The notes beneath the pieces are model-generated. The model saw only the letters and a program-made list of their open reading frames with translations. It did not search any database and had not been told where the DNA came from. The position numbers and the translations under genes are program-made. Shown in pieces: positions 23,708-32,132 of a stretch of 47,295 nt of DNA (position 1 is its first letter; each line of letters starts with the position of its first letter). The DNA comes from Pseudomonadota bacterium (lineage in GTDB: Bacteria > Pseudomonadota > Alphaproteobacteria > Caulobacterales > Caulobacteraceae), in NCBI GenBank assembly GCA_963205025.1, contig CAUJHO010000037.1:1-47295 (forward strand), read 5' to 3'.

Positions 23708-23783
23708 CTCCTCAACTGGCCTGTTCGCTTCCCGACAGCCTCTCGAATCGGGAAGGCTCCCTGTCCTTCGACAGGAGAGTCTC

Positions 23784-26021
23784 ATGGCGTTCGACAGCCC
23801 GCTCGCAGGTGAAATCTGGGACGGAAAATACCGCTTCAAGCCGCGCGGAGGGGGCGGCGACGATTCCGTCGATGCGACCTGGGACCGGATTGCGGCCGCG
23901 GTGGCCGAGGCTGAGGCTCCCAAGGCGCGGGCGCGATGGCGCGGCCGGTTCCGTGAGGCGCTGAGCGGATATCGCTTCCTGCCGGCGGGCCGGATCATCG
24001 CCGGGGCGGGGACGGGCCGGGCGGTGACCCTGTTCAACTGCTTCGTCATGGGAACGGTGCCGGACGATCTGAACGGCATCTTCGAGCACCTGCGCGAGGC
24101 GGCGGTGACGATGCAGCAGGGTGGTGGCGTCGGCATGGACTTCTCGACGGTTCGGCCGTCGGGGGCGGCGGTGAAGGGCGTCGGGGCCGAGGCGTCCGGT
24201 CCCTTGAGCTTCATGGATGTGTGGGATTCGATGTGTCGCACCATCATGTCGGCCGGCCAGCGGCGCGGGGCCATGATGGGCTGCCTGCGGATCGATCATC
24301 CCGACATTGAGGCCTTCATCGACGCCAAGCGGGACCCGGCACGCCTTCGTAATTTCAATATCTCGGTGCTCGTGCCCGATGCCTTCATGGCGGCCCTCGA
24401 GGCCGACGCCGACTGGCCGCTGACGTTCGGCGGGGAGACCTACCGCACGGTGCGGGCCTCGGATCTGTGGGCGCGGCTGATGCGGGCGACCTACGATGCC
24501 GCCGAGCCGGGCGTCATCTTCATCGACCGGGTCAATGCCGCCAACAACTTGGCGCATTGCGAGGTGATTGCAGCTTCCAATCCGTGCGGCGAGCAGATGC
24601 TGCCGCCCTACGGGGCCTGCCTGCTCGGCTCGATCAACCTGGCGAGGCTGGTCCGCGATCCATTCGAGGCCGGGGCCGCGATTGACGAAGCCGAGCTGTC
24701 GGACCTGACCCAGACCGCCGTTCGGATGCTGGACAATGTCATCGACGTTTCGCGTTTTCCGCTGGCGGCCCAGGAGGCCGAGGCCAAGGCCAAGCGCCGC
24801 ATCGGTCTGGGGATTACCGGCCTGGCCGATGCGCTGATCTTCTGCGGGGTCCGCTATGGGTCAGAGGCGGCGGTCGATCTGACCAGCCGCTGGCTGGATG
24901 TGATCCAGCACGCCGCCTACCGGGCCTCGGCCCAGCTCGCGGCGGAAAAGGGGCCCTGTCCGGCCTATGACGTCGCCATGCTGGATCGGCCCAACCTGGC
25001 CCGGCTTGATGAGGAAACCCGTGACCTGATCCGCCAGCACGGCCTGCGCAACGGCTGCCTGACCTCGATCGCTCCGACCGGGACGACCTCGCTGCTGGCC
25101 GGGAATGTCTCATCCGGGATCGAGCCGGTGTTCGCCTTCGACTATGTCCGCAAGGTGCTTCAGCCCGACGGTTCGCGCCGGGAGGAGGCGGTCGAGGACT
25201 ACGCCCTGGCCCTGTGGAAGCGACTGAAGGGCGAGGCGGCCCCGCTTTCGGAGGCCTTCGTCAGTGCCCAGACCCTGACGCCGGCGGATCACCTGCGGAT
25301 GCAGGCGGCGGCACAGGCCCTGGTCGACAGTTCGATTTCCAAGACGATCAACTGCCCGGAAGACATCAGCTTTGAGGACTTCGCCGATGTCTATGTCCAG
25401 GGCTTTCGGATGGGCTGCAAGGGCCTGACCACCTATCGGCCCAATGCCATCACCGGCTCGGTGCTGAGCGTGGCCGCGCCGCCCTCCGACACGGTCGAGG
25501 CGGTCGAACCGCCGCCGCTGGAACCGCGCCCCCGCCGCCTCACCGGCTCGACCTACAAGGTGCGCTGGCCGCTGGATGCCCACGCGGTCTATGTGACCAT
25601 CAACGACATCGAGGACGCCGGCGGTGGATCGCGCCCGTTCGAGATCTTCGTCAACTCCAAGAACATGGCCCACTATGCCTGGACGGTGGCGCTGACCCGC
25701 ATGATCTCCGCCGTCTTCCGCCGCGGGGGCGATGTCAGTTTCGTCGCCGAGGAGTTAAAGGCCGTTTTCGACCCGGCCGGCGGGGCCTGGATGGAGGGGG
25801 CCTATACCCCGTCCATTCCTGCGGCGATCGGGGATGTCATCGCGCGCCACCTCAGCCTGGAGGACCCCGCAGCCAACTCCGTATCAGCGAGCGAGCCGGC
25901 GGTATCGACGGCGTCGGAACCCCGGTCGCGGGCGGCCTGTCCGCACTGCGGAACACCGGGGCTGCTGCGTAAGGAAGGTTGCGATTCTTGCCTGAGCTGC
26001 GGCTATTCACGTTGCGGCTAG
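23784..26021 (+). CDS. nrdJ: Adenosylcobalamin-dependent (class II) ribonucleotide reductase
   Basis: The 745-residue protein from ATG 23784 follows AGGAGAG; a longer frame from 23685 is rejected. Features: NCFVM with a redox Cys in the N-terminal part, GGGVGMDFSTVRPSG, the radical-site motif NPCGEQ (Asn266, Cys268, Glu270), PTGTTSLLAGN, and a C-terminal tail with a CPHCG...CDSCLSCG cysteine cluster used to re-reduce the active site. Class II enzymes use B12 rather than oxygen or a glycyl radical, so they work with or without oxygen. This suits a nitrate-respiring cell whose class I enzyme would fail. No cobalamin riboswitch is visible upstream; a near-perfect FNR box is. Confidence 0.92.
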   Translation: MAFDSPLAGEIWDGKYRFKPRGGGGDDSVDATWDRIAAAVAEAEAPKARARWRGRFREALSGYRFLPAGRIIAGAGTGRAVTLFNCFVMGTVPDDLNGIFEHLREAAVTMQQGGGVGMDFSTVRPSGAAVKGVGAEASGPLSFMDVWDSMCRTIMSAGQRRGAMMGCLRIDHPDIEAFIDAKRDPARLRNFNISVLVPDAFMAALEADADWPLTFGGETYRTVRASDLWARLMRATYDAAEPGVIFIDRVNAANNLAHCEVIAASNPCGEQMLPPYGACLLGSINLARLVRDPFEAGAAIDEAELSDLTQTAVRMLDNVIDVSRFPLAAQEAEAKAKRRIGLGITGLADALIFCGVRYGSEAAVDLTSRWLDVIQHAAYRASAQLAAEKGPCPAYDVAMLDRPNLARLDEETRDLIRQHGLRNGCLTSIAPTGTTSLLAGNVSSGIEPVFAFDYVRKVLQPDGSRREEAVEDYALALWKRLKGEAAPLSEAFVSAQTLTPADHLRMQAAAQALVDSSISKTINCPEDISFEDFADVYVQGFRMGCKGLTTYRPNAITGSVLSVAAPPSDTVEAVEPPPLEPRPRRLTGSTYKVRWPLDAHAVYVTINDIEDAGGGSRPFEIFVNSKNMAHYAWTVALTRMISAVFRRGGDVSFVAEELKAVFDPAGGAWMEGAYTPSIPAAIGDVIARHLSLEDPAANSVSASEPAVSTASEPRSRAACPHCGTPGLLRKEGCDSCLSCGYSRCG

Positions 26022-26105
26022 GCGGCGTCTCCGGCGCTTGAGGGGCCGACACACACGAACGGTCGGGCGGCGCGGCGCGGACCGCCTGGCGAAGGACGAG
26101 AGTTG

Positions 26106-27290
26106 ATGAATACTGCCGCCGCCATGCGCGCCTACAAGGGGCCCGCCCTTTTCAGTATTGGCCTGAGGCCGTTCTTCCTGCTGTCGGCGATCTGGGCGGC
26201 GCTGGCGGTGCCGCTGTGGGTTCATGCCTATCTGGCCGGCGGCGAGTTGAACTTGACCTGGCATGTGCATGAGATGCTGTTCGGCTATGCTGGCGGCGTC
26301 ATCGTCGGCTTCTTGATGACGGCGGTGCCGAACTGGACTGGCCGCATGCCGGTCGTCGGTGTTCCCCTGATGGTGATGGTCGGCCTGTGGCTGGCCGGTC
26401 GGATCGCGATGACGGCCCTGGCGCTGACGCCAGGCCTGGCCGGCGCGGCCTGGCCTGGAGCCGTGGACAGCCTGTTCCTCCTGGCTATGGCGGGTCTGGT
26501 CTGGCGCGAAATCCTGGCCGGCCAGAACTGGCGTAATGCGCCGGTGGCCATCATGATCAGCGTGTTTGCCCTGGCGAATGTAGGCTTTCACATTGAGGCC
26601 TACGTCGGTGGCGGGGTGGCACCGATCGCCACCCGTGTGGCCCTGGCGGTGGTCATCCTGCTGATCTGCCTGATCGGGGGTCGGATCGTGCCGAGTTTCA
26701 CCCGGAACTGGCAGCTCAAGCGCGAAGGGCCGCTGCCGGCGGTGACCGGGCCGTTTGACATGGTGACACTGGTGGTGACGGCCCTGGCCCTGGTGGGATG
26801 GACGATCCTGCCCGAAAGTCACCTGATCGGCATTGCCCTGACGGCGGCGGGCTTGCTCAACCTGGTGAGGCTGGCGCGCTGGCGTGGCTGGGCCACCACA
26901 GCCGAGCCGCTCGTGCTGATCCTGCACCTGGGCTACCTCTGGCTCGGTGTCGGCCTGGTGCTGGTGGGGGCGGCGGCGATCTGGCCTCAGGGGCTGACGG
27001 CGTCGGCGGGCCTGCATGCCCTGACGGCGGGTGCCGTCGGGGTCATGACCTTGGCGGTGATGACCCGGGCCGGCCGCGGTCATACGGGGCGTCCGCTGAC
27101 CGCCGGCTGGTCCGGATCCCTGATCTACATCCTGATCAATCTGGCCGCGCTTGCGCGCGTGGTCGCCGGCCTCTGGCCCAGCGTCTATCTGCCCTTGCTG
27201 ATCGCCTCGGCGTGCCTGTGGTGTGCGGCCTTCATCGCCTTTGCCGTCATCTATGCGCCGATGCTGGCCCTGCCCCGGCCCCGGACCTAG
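26106..27290 (+). CDS. nnrS: NnrS family haem-copper membrane protein (NO stress)
   Basis: The 394-residue protein starts at ATG 26106 and has about twelve membrane helices. The NnrS motif RPFFLLSAIWAALAVPLW near residues 20-37 and the His-rich TWHVHEMLFGYAGGVIVGF at about 50-68 carry likely haem or copper ligands, and NWTGRMP follows. NnrS proteins relieve nitrosative stress in nitrate- and nitrite-respiring bacteria, protecting iron-sulfur enzymes from NO-derived damage. The gene lies 84 bases after nrdJ and ends in a 4-base tail overlap with modC. No FNR box is visible directly upstream, so it may be co-transcribed with nrdJ. Confidence 0.9.
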   Translation: MNTAAAMRAYKGPALFSIGLRPFFLLSAIWAALAVPLWVHAYLAGGELNLTWHVHEMLFGYAGGVIVGFLMTAVPNWTGRMPVVGVPLMVMVGLWLAGRIAMTALALTPGLAGAAWPGAVDSLFLLAMAGLVWREILAGQNWRNAPVAIMISVFALANVGFHIEAYVGGGVAPIATRVALAVVILLICLIGGRIVPSFTRNWQLKREGPLPAVTGPFDMVTLVVTALALVGWTILPESHLIGIALTAAGLLNLVRLARWRGWATTAEPLVLILHLGYLWLGVGLVLVGAAAIWPQGLTASAGLHALTAGAVGVMTLAVMTRAGRGHTGRPLTAGWSGSLIYILINLAALARVVAGLWPSVYLPLLIASACLWCAAFIAFAVIYAPMLALPRPRT

Positions 27291-28348
27291 GCGTAGCGCG
27301 CGGCGGCCGTGGCCTTGACCAGGGCCACGACCTCGCGGCCGGGTGCCAGGCCGAGGGTCTGGGCCGCCTCGGCCGTCACCAGCGACGCCAGACGGAAGCC
27401 CGGGCCTGAGAGATGCACCAGCCATCCGCCGGTACCGGGTACCAAGGCCTCGATCCGGGCGGCGAGCTGGTTCTGGAAGCTGACGCCGCTGGGCGCGGTC
27501 AGGGCTAGGGCGACGTCGCGCGCGTCCACCACGATCCGGACCCGCTCGCCGGGGGCGACCCGCAGCGGTGGCGTGTGGAATGTGGTCCCCCCCAGATCGA
27601 CGACTTGGGCAGGGCCGCTGTCAGCCCCCGCCGCCCTGCCTTCAAGGACCGAGATCGGTGCCCCCAGGCCGGCGGCGTCCGCCGCTTCGGGCCGCGCGAA
27701 AGCTTCGGACGGCGGGCCGGCATTTAAGACCCGACCGTCGGCCGCCAGCAGCACTTCATCGGCCAGTCGCGCCGTCTCCTCGACCGAATGGGTGATGTAG
27801 AGGATCGGGGGGCCAGACCGGGCCAGCCGGTCCAGAAACGGCAGCACCTCTGCCTTGCGGGCACCGTCCAGGCCTGAGAGTGGTTCGTCGAGGATCAGCA
27901 GTTCGGGGCCACTTAGCAGCGCCCGCCCGATCGCCACGCGCCGGGCCTCGCCCCCGGACAGGACACCGGGGCGCTTGGTCAGGTGATCCTCCAGCCCCAG
28001 CAGGGCTACGACGCTGTCGAGGTTGTCGCCGGCCAGCCGGCGACGCCGGGCTCCATAGAGCAGATTGTCGGTGACGCTGAGATGCGGAAACAGGCGCGCG
28101 TCCTGAAACACATAGCCGATCCGCCGTCGCCAGGCGGGGATGTGGGTCCGGGTCGCGGCGTCGCTGACTGGGTGCCCATTCAACAATACCCGTCCCGCTC
28201 GCGGCTTGACGAGGCCCGCGATCAGGTCGGCCACCGAAGTCTTGCCTGAGCCGGATCGTCCGAACAGGACCGCGACGCCCTGGGCCACTGAAATGTCGAT
28301 GGCGAAATCCCGGGTCCCGCGCCGGATTGTGGCCTGTGCCTCGATCAT
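27287..28348 (-). CDS. modC: Molybdate ABC transporter ATP-binding protein
   Basis: The 353-residue protein has Walker A GRSGSGKTS at about 30-38, a Q-loop in YVFQDARLFPHLSV, the ABC signature LSGGEARR, and Walker B LLILDEP with an H-loop THS. A C-terminal TOBE region (from about 290, FQNQLAARIEALVPG onward) binds oxyanions and lets intracellular molybdate inhibit transport. The start overlaps the modB stop by 4 bases (ATGA), and the gene is third in modA-modB-modC. It energises molybdate import for Moco synthesis. Confidence 0.93.
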   Translation of the reverse strand: MIEAQATIRRGTRDFAIDISVAQGVAVLFGRSGSGKTSVADLIAGLVKPRAGRVLLNGHPVSDAATRTHIPAWRRRIGYVFQDARLFPHLSVTDNLLYGARRRRLAGDNLDSVVALLGLEDHLTKRPGVLSGGEARRVAIGRALLSGPELLILDEPLSGLDGARKAEVLPFLDRLARSGPPILYITHSVEETARLADEVLLAADGRVLNAGPPSEAFARPEAADAAGLGAPISVLEGRAAGADSGPAQVVDLGGTTFHTPPLRVAPGERVRIVVDARDVALALTAPSGVSFQNQLAARIEALVPGTGGWLVHLSGPGFRLASLVTAEAAQTLGLAPGREVVALVKATAAARYA

Positions 28349-29034
28349 GATCGCACCTGAGAAACGGACATGCGCCGGGCCAGGACCTCGGAGGCGACAA
28401 GGGCCAGGATGGACACGATTGTCGATATCAGGACCAACCGGAAGGCGGCGGCCTCGCCGCCCGGCATCTGGGTCAGACTGTAGATCGCCAGCGGCAGGGT
28501 CCGGGTCTCGCCCGGGATGCTGGAGACAAAGGTAATGGTGGCTCCGAACTCTCCGAGAGCCTTGGCGAAGGCCAGCACGCCTCCGGCCAGGATGCCGGGC
28601 AGGGCCAGCGGCAGGGTGATGGTCAGGAATCGCATGGCGGGCGCGGCCCCCAGGGTCTCGGCGGCCCGCTCAAGGCCAGGATCGGCCATCTCGAAGGCCA
28701 GTCGCACGGATCGCACCACCAGAGGAAAGCCCATGATCCCGGCCGCCAGGGCGGCGCCGGTCCAGTCAAAGGCAAAGCGCACACCGAACGTCTCAAGCCA
28801 GGACCCGATGGGCCCGGTCCGCCCGAACAGGAGCAGCAGCACATAGCCTGTCACCACCGGCGGCAGCACGAGCGGAAGGTGAATCACGCCCGACAGGAGC
28901 GAACGACCGGGAAACTGACAGCGGGCCAGCACCCAGGCGGTGCCGATGCCGAGTGGCAAGCCGAACAGCACGGCCGTGGTGGCGACCTTGAGAGACAGGC
29001 CGATGATCTCGAGCTCGGCGGAACTGAGCATCAT
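28345..29034 (-). CDS. modB: Molybdate ABC transporter permease
   Basis: The 229-residue protein has five or six membrane helices. The ABC-permease EAA loop is visible as AAETLGAAPAMRFLTITLPLA near residues 142-162, and HLPLVLPPVVTGYVLLLLFG is typical of ModB. It forms the homodimeric channel that receives molybdate from ModA and docks on ModC. It overlaps modA upstream and modC downstream by 4 bases each, giving a fully coupled operon. Confidence 0.93.
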   Translation of the reverse strand: MMLSSAELEIIGLSLKVATTAVLFGLPLGIGTAWVLARCQFPGRSLLSGVIHLPLVLPPVVTGYVLLLLFGRTGPIGSWLETFGVRFAFDWTGAALAAGIMGFPLVVRSVRLAFEMADPGLERAAETLGAAPAMRFLTITLPLALPGILAGGVLAFAKALGEFGATITFVSSIPGETRTLPLAIYSLTQMPGGEAAAFRLVLISTIVSILALVASEVLARRMSVSQVRS

Positions 29035-29867
29035 GCCGGCGGCGCAAATCCGTAGCCGTGCAGGATGTCCTGGCCGGACGGCCCGCCCAGAAAATCCAGC
29101 AACTGCGCGCAGGCCTCGGCCTGGGGCGCTTCCTGGCGGACCGGGGCGGCCGGATAGACAATCGGGCTGTGCAGGTCGGCAGCAAACTCGGCCACGACGG
29201 TGACGCGCGATTCGGCCAGGGCGTCGGTCTGATAGACGATGCCCAACGGGGCCTCGCCGCGCGCGACCAGCGCCAGGGCGGCCCGCACGTTTTCCGCCGG
29301 GGCCAGGCGCGGTTCGAGGGTCGTCCAGAGATCCAGGGCCGTCAGGGCCTCGCGGCCATAGCGACCGGCGGGCACCTCGGGCTCTGCCGTCGCCAGCCTG
29401 CCGTCGCCGAGCCGCTCCAGGACCTGCGGGCCCAGTGCCGGTCCCGGCGTCAGGTCGAGCGGTGTCGTATTGCCGGAGGTGGGGGCGATGAGGACGAGGC
29501 GATTGCCTGCAATGTCACGCCGGGCCGAGGCGTCGATGAGGTCGCGCGCCGCAAGCCAGTCCATCCATTCGGCGTCGGCCGAGACGAACAGATCGGCCGG
29601 GGCGCCCTGCTCGATCTGACGCGCCAACTGGGAACTGCCGGCATAGGCGGCCTGGGTCTCGATACCGGTCTGGGCCTGGAAGGCGGCGAGCACGGCGTCG
29701 AGCGCCTCGGTCAGGCTGGCGGCGGCAAAAACCATCAGGGGCCGCGTCGCCGGGCCGGGACGACCGGAGCAGGCCGCCGTGGCCAGGGTCGCGCCCATGA
29801 GCGCCAGCAGGGACCGGCGGGGCAGGTTCAGCTTGACTGAGCGTGAGGACATCTGGGGCTCCGACAT
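29031..29867 (-). CDS. modA: Molybdate-binding periplasmic (lipo)protein
   Basis: The 278-residue protein from ATG 29867 has an internal ATG at 29852 with a better ribosome site (GGAG), which may be the true start. The signal region PRRSLLALMGATLATAACSG has a twin Arg and an AAC lipobox-like end, so it may be tethered. The mature part has the ModA signatures VFAAASLTEALDAV and AGSSQLARQIEQGAPADLFVSAD, the Ser residues of which bind the oxyanion, and IVYQTDAL near the end. It delivers molybdate to ModBC. A perfect FNR box 59 bases upstream, shared with moaA, suggests anaerobic induction. Confidence 0.92.
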   Translation of the reverse strand: MSEPQMSSRSVKLNLPRRSLLALMGATLATAACSGRPGPATRPLMVFAAASLTEALDAVLAAFQAQTGIETQAAYAGSSQLARQIEQGAPADLFVSADAEWMDWLAARDLIDASARRDIAGNRLVLIAPTSGNTTPLDLTPGPALGPQVLERLGDGRLATAEPEVPAGRYGREALTALDLWTTLEPRLAPAENVRAALALVARGEAPLGIVYQTDALAESRVTVVAEFAADLHSPIVYPAAPVRQEAPQAEACAQLLDFLGGPSGQDILHGYGFAPPA

Positions 29868-29925
29868 GAAGGGATCCCCCTATCATGACGCCTGTGCCCG
29901 AACAGTGCGAGAGGCGGGCGGCCGC

Positions 29926-29939
29926 TTGACCCGCATCAA
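29926..29939. promoter_or_regulatory. Perfect FNR-type box shared by modABC and moaA
   Basis: TTGACCCGCATCAA fits TTGAY-N4-RTCAA at all ten positions. Class II geometry (centre at -41.5) would start the modA transcript near 29891 and the moaA transcript near 29974. The second start would include the whole candidate riboswitch in the moaA leader. Confidence 0.8.
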
Positions 29940-29994
29940 GTCCTGTGGCTCCACCAGTCAAAGGTGATGCCGACGGTCCGACGTATGCATCGCC

Positions 29995-30112
29995 AAACTC
30001 GCTCCGAGCCTGACGGCCTAAAGCGCCTCGCGCCAAGGCCGTCGGGCCGGGTCCCCAAAGGGCCAAGGGTGACGCTGGAAACAGCGCTGCCTCCCGTGCT
30101 TGGAAAGGAGCT
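29995..30112 (+). promoter_or_regulatory. Candidate Moco riboswitch (MOCO RNA motif) before moaA
   Basis: The leader holds a long stem GCCTGACGGCC / GGCCGTCGGGC (30008-30018 with 30037-30047, one G-U pair). It is followed by a CCCCAAAGGG region and a GAAA-capped hairpin CGCTGGAAACAGCG (30073-30086). CTGCCTCCC then leads into GGAAAGGAG, where CTCC (30091-30094) can pair with the GGAG of the moaA ribosome site (30107-30110). The order and the conserved GGAAAC and GCCTCCC blocks match my memory of the MOCO motif. Ligand binding would hide the ribosome site when cofactor is plentiful. Confidence 0.75.
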
Positions 30113-30115
30113 TCC

Positions 30116-31108
30116 ATGGCGTTCGACGCCGGTCATCTGACCGACGGCTTCGGTCGGCGGTTCCGCTATCTCCGTCTATCGGTGACGGAGGTCTGCAATT
30201 TCCGTTGCACATACTGCCTGCCGGACGGCTGGAAGCGGCAGGGCCCGCTCAGTTTTCTGACGCCCGACGAGATCGAGCGCCTGGTGCATGGCTTTGCCCG
30301 GCTGGGCCTTGCCAAGGTGCGTCTGACCGGCGGCGAACCTACGGTGCGTCGGGATTTTGCCGAGATTGTCGCGCGCGTCGCGGCGACCCCGGGTGTCGAC
30401 AAGGTCGCGGTGACGACCAACGGATGGAACCTGAACAAGCGCGTGCAGGACTGGCGAGATGCCGGTCTGACACATCTGAATGTCAGCCTGGATTCCCTAG
30501 ACAGGGATGGCTTTCGCGCAATTACCGGCCATGATCGATGCGACGATGTCATCCGCGGCATCGATGCCGCCATGGCGGCCGATTTCCAGGCGATCAAGGT
30601 CAATGCAGTGCTGTTGCGCGAGACCGCCGAGGCCGGCTTTGACGCCTGGGCGAGCTTTGTCCGCGAGCGACCGATGGCCGTCCGCTTCATCGAGCTGATG
30701 CGAACAGCGGACAATGCCGACTATTTCGCCGCCCACCACATCAGCGGCACCGTGCTGCGGGCCTGGCTGGAGGCGCGCGGCTGGACCCTGACGACACGCC
30801 AGGCCGACAGCGGCCCCGCCCAGGAATATCAGCACCCGGACTATGCCGGTCGACTGGGTCTGATCGCGCCCTATGCGCCAGGCTTCTGCGACAGTTGCAA
30901 TCGTCTCAGGGTCTCGGCCCGCGGCCAACTGCGGCTGTGCCTGTTCGGGCAGGGGGGCGTGCCGCTGAGGGTGTTTCTGCAGGACGCCGATCAGGAACCG
31001 GAGTTGATCGCGGCGATCACGGCGGCCATGACCGGCAAGCGCGACGGGCACCGACTGGCCCAGGGCGATCCGGGCGACCTGGTCAATCTGGCCGCCTTCG
31101 GCGGCTGA
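30116..31108 (+). CDS. moaA: GTP 3',8-cyclase
   Basis: The 330-residue radical-SAM protein has Cys27, Cys31 and Cys34 in CNFRCTYC holding the SAM-cluster, and RLTGGEPTVRRDF as the SAM-binding GGEP motif. A C-terminal second cluster is held by CDSCNRLRV and a further Cys in LRLCLF, and the protein ends in the functional Gly-Gly tail. It cyclises GTP to 3',8-cyclo-GTP, the first committed Moco step, with MoaC encoded 9 kb away. AAAGGAG lies 5 bases before the ATG and is the element that the upstream riboswitch can hide. Confidence 0.95.
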   Translation: MAFDAGHLTDGFGRRFRYLRLSVTEVCNFRCTYCLPDGWKRQGPLSFLTPDEIERLVHGFARLGLAKVRLTGGEPTVRRDFAEIVARVAATPGVDKVAVTTNGWNLNKRVQDWRDAGLTHLNVSLDSLDRDGFRAITGHDRCDDVIRGIDAAMAADFQAIKVNAVLLRETAEAGFDAWASFVRERPMAVRFIELMRTADNADYFAAHHISGTVLRAWLEARGWTLTTRQADSGPAQEYQHPDYAGRLGLIAPYAPGFCDSCNRLRVSARGQLRLCLFGQGGVPLRVFLQDADQEPELIAAITAAMTGKRDGHRLAQGDPGDLVNLAAFGG

Positions 31109-31182
31109 TCGCTGGAGCGGAGCTGGTTCGTCCGGCCAGGATTGAGCCCGGCTTCCATGACTTGAATGCGCTGATCAGTGCC

Positions 31183-31225
31183 GCGCGTTTGATCCGATAA
31201 CCGGTTTCCACTTATCGGATCGCGC
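31183..31225. repeat. Dispersed palindromic repeat, copy 2 (REP-like)
   Basis: Inner arms TCCGATAA and TTATCGGA and outer arms GCGCG and CGCGC repeat the structure at 4842-4885, with a handful of differences concentrated in the loop. It lies between the convergent ends of moaA and the Crp/Fnr gene, 1 base beyond the latter's stop, where a two-way transcript end would be useful. Confidence 0.75.
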
Positions 31226-31226
31226 T

Positions 31227-31994
31227 TCAGGCGTAGCCGGTCTCTTCTGACCAGCTTTCGACCTCGCCCTTGCCGAGAACCCGCGCCTGAGGCGGCATGT
31301 GATTGTCGATCAGGGGGGTCGGCCGGGCGAGACGCTCCAGCGCCTCGGGGCGGGTCAGGGTGACCTCAGGGCCGTGGACGACGACGCCGTGCGACGCCAG
31401 GCTGGCGAAGGCGCGCGAGAGATTTTCAGGCGTCATGCCCAACAGGGACGCCAGGATGCGCTTCTCGTGGGGAAGTACCAGCGTGTCCTTGGAGCCCTGG
31501 CGGATGCGCTGGGTGATCAGGTAGTTGGCCAGCCGCTCGGTGCCCCCCCGCAGCTTCTGGTTCTTCACGGTCCGCACCAGGCCGCGATAGCATCCCGACA
31601 GTTCCTCGGCGACGGCCATGGCAAACTCAGCATCCTGTCGCATCGTCCGCCGCAGGGCCTGGCCCGAAAGCATGAGGATTTCCGATCGTTCCAGGGTGCG
31701 CGCCGACATCAGGGCATCAACGTCCAGGACGACGGCGGCGAGAATGAAGGTTGAGACCGGCCGCAGCACCGCCAGGGTCGTGTCTTTTTCCTTCCAGGTC
31801 CCCTGCAACTCGACGATGCCGTCCAAGAGAACATAGAGGAAATCAACCGGATCGCCCTCCATCAGCAGGGTCGTCCCCGCCGGAAAGCGCTGGAGAAAGG
31901 CCCCGGCCGTCACATCTCGGAACGTCTCAGGCGACACCTTGCGAAACAGGGGCAGCGCCTTCACACGATCCAGATCTGTCGGGCGCATCGTCAT
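31227..31994 (-). CDS. Crp/Fnr-family regulator without FNR iron-sulfur ligands
   Basis: The 255-residue protein from ATG 31994 has AGGAA 8 bases upstream. An N-terminal cyclic-nucleotide-binding-like beta-roll (about 15-120) and dimer helix lead to a helix-turn-helix at about 177-200. There, Glu190, Ser193 and Arg194 (ENLSR) reproduce the E-xx-S-R contacts by which FNR reads TTGAT half-sites. Only one Cys (135) exists, so it cannot hold a 4Fe-4S cluster as FNR does. It may sense NO, nitrite or haem-like signals as DNR/NarR-type members do. An unusual tail of about 40 residues follows the DNA-binding domain. Two FNR-type boxes precede it, implying autoregulation. It is the best local candidate to control the narK operon. 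Confidence 0.85.
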   Translation of the reverse strand: MTMRPTDLDRVKALPLFRKVSPETFRDVTAGAFLQRFPAGTTLLMEGDPVDFLYVLLDGIVELQGTWKEKDTTLAVLRPVSTFILAAVVLDVDALMSARTLERSEILMLSGQALRRTMRQDAEFAMAVAEELSGCYRGLVRTVKNQKLRGGTERLANYLITQRIRQGSKDTLVLPHEKRILASLLGMTPENLSRAFASLASHGVVVHGPEVTLTRPEALERLARPTPLIDNHMPPQARVLGKGEVESWSEETGYA

Positions 31995-32032
31995 CGGCGT
32001 TTCCTGGAAGACTCAGAACTTCAGCTAGCAGC

Positions 32033-32046
32033 TTGACCATTATCAA
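32033..32046. promoter_or_regulatory. Perfect FNR-type box, proximal to the Crp/Fnr gene
   Basis: TTGACCATTATCAA, ten of ten consensus positions, centred 45 bases upstream of the regulator ATG. This is too near for activation with a normal leader. It would cover a transcript start set by the next box, so negative feedback is the likely effect. Confidence 0.75.
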
Positions 32047-32071
32047 GTGTTCGGGGCGCCTGGCAACCGGC

Positions 32072-32085
32072 TTGATATTATTCAA
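32072..32085. promoter_or_regulatory. Near-perfect FNR-type box, distal to the Crp/Fnr gene
   Basis: TTGATATTATTCAA, nine of ten consensus positions. As a class II activator site it would start the regulator transcript near 32037, inside the proximal box. Confidence 0.65.
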
Positions 32086-32132
32086 TTCGGCAGCTCGTCC
32101 AAGAGGGTCCATAATACCAATTCGGTCAAAGA

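Noticed and set aside
23611..23783. Cobalamin riboswitch upstream of the B12-dependent ribonucleotide reductase
   Set aside because: The gap is only 173 bases and no B12-box-like conserved core could be seen.
26007..27425. A 472-codon frame antisense to nnrS
   Set aside because: Same shadow effect; extremely rich in Gln, Arg, His and Gly, spanning the end of one real gene and the start of another.
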